Part shown: positions 34,901-35,453 of the stretch, piece after piece | Layout: every line of letters begins with the position of its first letter | Numbering within the stretch: position 1 is the stretch's first letter | Origin: an uncultured Clostridia bacterium | GTDB taxonomy: Bacteria; Bacillota; Clostridia; Christensenellales; UBA3700 | Length of the DNA stretch: 35,453 nt | Assembly (NCBI GenBank): GCA_946623205.1 | Contig: CAMOQV010000003.1 | Coordinates: forward strand, 1-35,453 | Direction of reading: 5' to 3' | The notes under the pieces: model-generated | What the model saw: only the letters and a program-made list of their open reading frames with translations | Told to the model about the DNA's origin: nothing | Databases searched by the model: none | Made by a program: the position numbers and the translations under genes

Positions 34901-35007
34901 AGCCAAAAGGATCTGGAGGCGGCAAGACAAAGAAAGAAGAACCTAGAAAGCAAGTCCCAGTTAAAAAACAAAAAGTCGAAAGTCCACAAGACAAAGCACA
35001 ATTCTAA
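28909..35007 (+). CDS. Large surface protein (2032 residues) with C-terminal membrane anchor and Lys-rich tail
   Basis: An N-terminal hydrophobic segment (about 10-32) serves as signal peptide or anchor. Residues about 60-360 look like a beta-helix of GLUG-like turns (FAGTLDGNGYKITITA, YAGMLVGVNRGRIKNLKI, IAGGVCGALYKGTISHC). An Ig-like strand with VFVDNKGPEITNIKYY follows near 815. Near the C-terminus are four YDG/MBG-type domains starting with FDG (1341), FNG (1433), YDG (1522) and YDG (1760), ending in patterns such as VNAGTYNGIITLSSANY. A Gly-rich linker, one membrane helix (about 1960-1984) and a 49-residue basic tail (19 Lys/Arg) finish the protein. There is no LPxTG. GAGGAGGT lies inside the end of the lipoprotein gene, two bases before, so the two are co-translated. 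Binding target unknown. Confidence 0.87.
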   Translation: MNNAKSLKTLYLIGIVSLIVVLMLGLTLNTLYNNEVSVEAKAETIAATVESKFGSIYNEEGSAYHKSSEQLTAEYGSYVEINSYATLSSFLNASNSAGTVGVLVNNIDFVLANESNAQFAGTLDGNGYKITITATGITMTNFFQHNYFKGDVDYCYAGMLVGVNRGRIKNLKIDWNGSLNVNATNSNGGVIKTPDTNRPFVTGIVCGLNAEGAVIDNLELNINGAFAVGKGSGSSETDVRGQSAIAGGVCGALYKGTISHCTVNNNGGVLSVADGSTSGTGCKSGSSAAGGFVGTIYPSSDSKLKTCILTGNGPVRAISYNDTKNRNNDGFWGFAGGAVGASLTVVMNGTVNEVKGVQVYLLQDGQIDGLISSWTGYTEHYWKNQDTKDRDDFNQVDFAQWGNQSGASVWASTHQGALFGIVDPTASASDSYSSLLDVIVTYEFNAVVGAQDDTGGKYIDNNSHVTTGAWNEVYSLNNGGSVKVGYDKNSKPRIIASADDYDLEDVDSLDKDKLYDKVSSGKIIWSSNFMYYADVKDDEGNVIGQEKKYYENLIPTQEVPAEVRYFASGEGHVYEYTFGEIVNVSFVNNNTTDNVSLALTEYSKLFDKGLFHMPSTIIKDSDNQVADGLHASLETLYFVRGREAAIDLSEHSNIASLLYLPGDYEFACKQIVNNQRFAYYDETNHYIANYNEDLHKFYYSVLEDNGTLLNVSSESTSLHWKTDVDTITFNYGNKANIIDYYTVTKGSNANPYIKKNMPTDSVSESIVISESGNFFYTVGAYIVNPLLDTKYFTQQEIDSGIYNYLQIGKSSVQVFVDNKGPEITNIKYYEYDEDNEEDFYKGEEIKIFNKDEWQDTDIVITYDVVEKWNTINIGSGHAKVDDSNDKKWQCSLILTEKNPVATVKYSDTWDNVTIYVFESKIDTTNMDLNDVQVLNEKEYLRYEGQMDYSPVALIISFTPVFGASGAHLYYSHEEVDGESVWVESEQELKSNQPNKFIVDYELINQPIRLKLVNDNGIHSEILAKNGEYSDGYIRHQADDIDEDVKEAKAKAWNIRVVVAAMGITYDNIFYKNANEEEFTYDAAHSLKTLLSTEEGKATFKGWVDRAYDGTNKAYVDLRAKVYTSGTTLMSNTILYYSQFYQYSEPAIEESMLDVQLTFDSKDAGTRNLFIKVSGKDEYLSRYEFRFLESGQQPEEYAELIGEEYANQENKQMDGQYTISPYELTGYLDAAFGAGDLSYVFGQDILTQIIIAGVGDDEIILDLTSSAVKTHDDEKDIDIYPSAGSYSLSNAVISDDNGDNKASFMNNYEVIAETKPFEIIPKNVIVNALLDGKDTYATTILFDGKNHYVGGTYVDIYGDYQNIKVTYYKYNAQNDSWIEAEEELDGGVKQAGRYKALLSSSDPNYAVANTGKEIKFIIQYGALPFDQSEQIKTFNGEAQAFSIITDIDLATYEAPMVIDYYRLNSEGIPGTEKVTPFEVGRYLVLIEVSGSDYFYSQKYDNMYLTIQKADTELTVTQEIPVVYDGNAHTFSLEELDLVVKADNGNTQVIVVKDGEDGSKYIEYTTFDGSEKVTKPYSEVIEITTVVNRKKIVLTEANWNEYAQFIAAGEHEYTIRFKGDSCYASTETVYKFDIQLAKFDGIEFNDAKFYFTTKDTYHSIYIEDNEAFANYLDMGAVVTYSYTGEEYKDANDHVVNAETEFEYRKDTDKETNEIKFSEFGEYSVMATITLDNYITESYTAILTIDKTALPKLEPVAMGEIAYDGMIHPGEFKFVDENITIKPTYVKGQEAARLIDYFMMILDKEHPEDAVRVDVTYSKDARPVNAGTYNGIITLSSANYADTDVKVRIVIKEYEAVVSFDSIRSIIASIDDSTDLSKLHPTFEFMGETYSANYEYYDANGHKVNLNSDGTLDAGTYTVKVSFDNGNFTTSQTATLNIEESGNKGGGPGEGGGSFMEIFKKYMLWFIIGSVVIVLGVVGGIVGGVISKKKKGERRKPTNKKPKGSGGGKTKKEEPRKQVPVKKQKVESPQDKAQF

Positions 35008-35023
35008 AAGGAGGTAATAAGAT

Positions 35024-35453
35024 ATGAAAAATAATAGAACAACTAACAAAATATTAATTAGCATACTAGTTATCTTCTTTGTTGCAATGCTTGGTTATTG
35101 CGTTGTGGCTTTCAACAATGTTGAAGAAATAAATACAGTTTATGCTGATCAAGCTGGTATAAATGGAACTGTAATTGAAAATTACAGCACTAGTTATACT
35201 AGTGGAGCGGATTTATCTAATGCTACAGCGCTTAATAATTGGCTAAATGGTACAGGCACTGAGGGCACCAAAGCCGATGCATATTTAAGCGATGACATTA
35301 CTTTAAATTTGACAAGCACAACAAGCACAGCAATATTAGATGGTAAGCGTTTAGATGGCTGTGGTAAGACCATTACAATTAATGTTACGACTTCTAATTA
35401 TGCTTATTCATGGGTAACAACACGTGAAGCAACAGACACAGAAGATGGACTGA
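35024..35453 (+). CDS. Secreted surface protein, N-terminal part (cut by window end)
   Basis: A new open frame starts 16 bases after the previous stop behind AAAAGGAGGT, a near-perfect ribosome site, and stays open for 143 codons to the right edge. It begins with a basic residue stretch and a hydrophobic segment (about 9-30), so it is exported or anchored. The next region (ILDGKRLDGCGKTITINVT) matches in kind the LDGNGYKITITAT turn of the preceding protein, and both are preceded by a segment with a SxLxxxLN spacing, so the two are probably paralogues with a beta-helix N-terminal domain. The full length and C-terminal anchor are outside the window. Confidence 0.85.
   Translation, partial: MKNNRTTNKILISILVIFFVAMLGYCVVAFNNVEEINTVYADQAGINGTVIENYSTSYTSGADLSNATALNNWLNGTGTEGTKADAYLSDDITLNLTSTTSTAILDGKRLDGCGKTITINVTTSNYAYSWVTTREATDTEDGL

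Noticed and set aside
1..35453. CRISPR arrays, tRNA or rRNA genes, transposases, prophage genes
   Set aside because: Nothing with the required repeats, cloverleaf sequences or protein motifs was seen on either strand.
1..35453. Reassigned UGA codon because of high AT content
   Set aside because: Trp is encoded by TGG throughout, and UGA acts as a stop where it occurs, for example at the end of mrnC.

Overview
The window is AT-rich, densely packed chromosomal DNA that reads with the standard bacterial code. AGA is the dominant arginine codon, Shine-Dalgarno sites are strong, and promoters are TTGACA/TATAAT-like with 17-bp spacers. The families present (CsoR, CadC/ArsR, Mini-RNase III, a SigH-like sigma factor, UPF0210 with its ACT partner, giant YDG/MBG-type surface proteins) point to a low-GC Bacillota organism, most likely an uncultured clostridial lineage. 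I cannot name a genus from the sequence alone.

Region 1 (1-3420) is metal homeostasis. A copper module (csoR, then the first 12 codons of a copA-like gene running off the left edge) is divergent from a zinc/cadmium module (cadC-like repressor and a P1B-type ATPase with three N-terminal metal-binding domains). Both promoters and both operators can be read in the 137-bp intergenic region. Region 2 (3432-4934) has a membrane-embedded M28 peptidase on the minus strand, divergent from the next operon.

Region 3 (4871-9484) is a catabolic-looking operon: a class III aminotransferase, an internal terminator hairpin, an FGGY sugar kinase and two class II aldolase-family proteins, the first of which lacks a metal-binding His. 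It runs directly into housekeeping genes mrnC and sigH (to 10438). Region 4 (10431-15243) is one long minus-strand run. In transcription order it holds an alpha/beta-hydrolase-fold protein with a dead nucleophile and a carbohydrate-binding-like C-terminus, signal peptidase I, a 59-residue Cys-rich small protein, an ACT-domain protein, its UPF0210 partner and rlmB.

Region 5 (15377-35453, right edge) looks like a cell-surface system. A zinc-ribbon membrane protein and an OmpR-type two-component pair (own promoter) precede three same-strand surface genes: a 3535-residue lipoprotein, a 2032-residue protein with a C-terminal membrane anchor and Lys-rich tail, and a third secreted protein cut by the window end. 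The giant lipoprotein promoter has a good -10, a poor -35 and direct repeats resembling PhoP/PhoB-family boxes, suggesting that the neighbouring response regulator activates it. No tRNA, rRNA, CRISPR, IS element or phage gene was seen, and no gene-free stretch exceeds about 230 bases.
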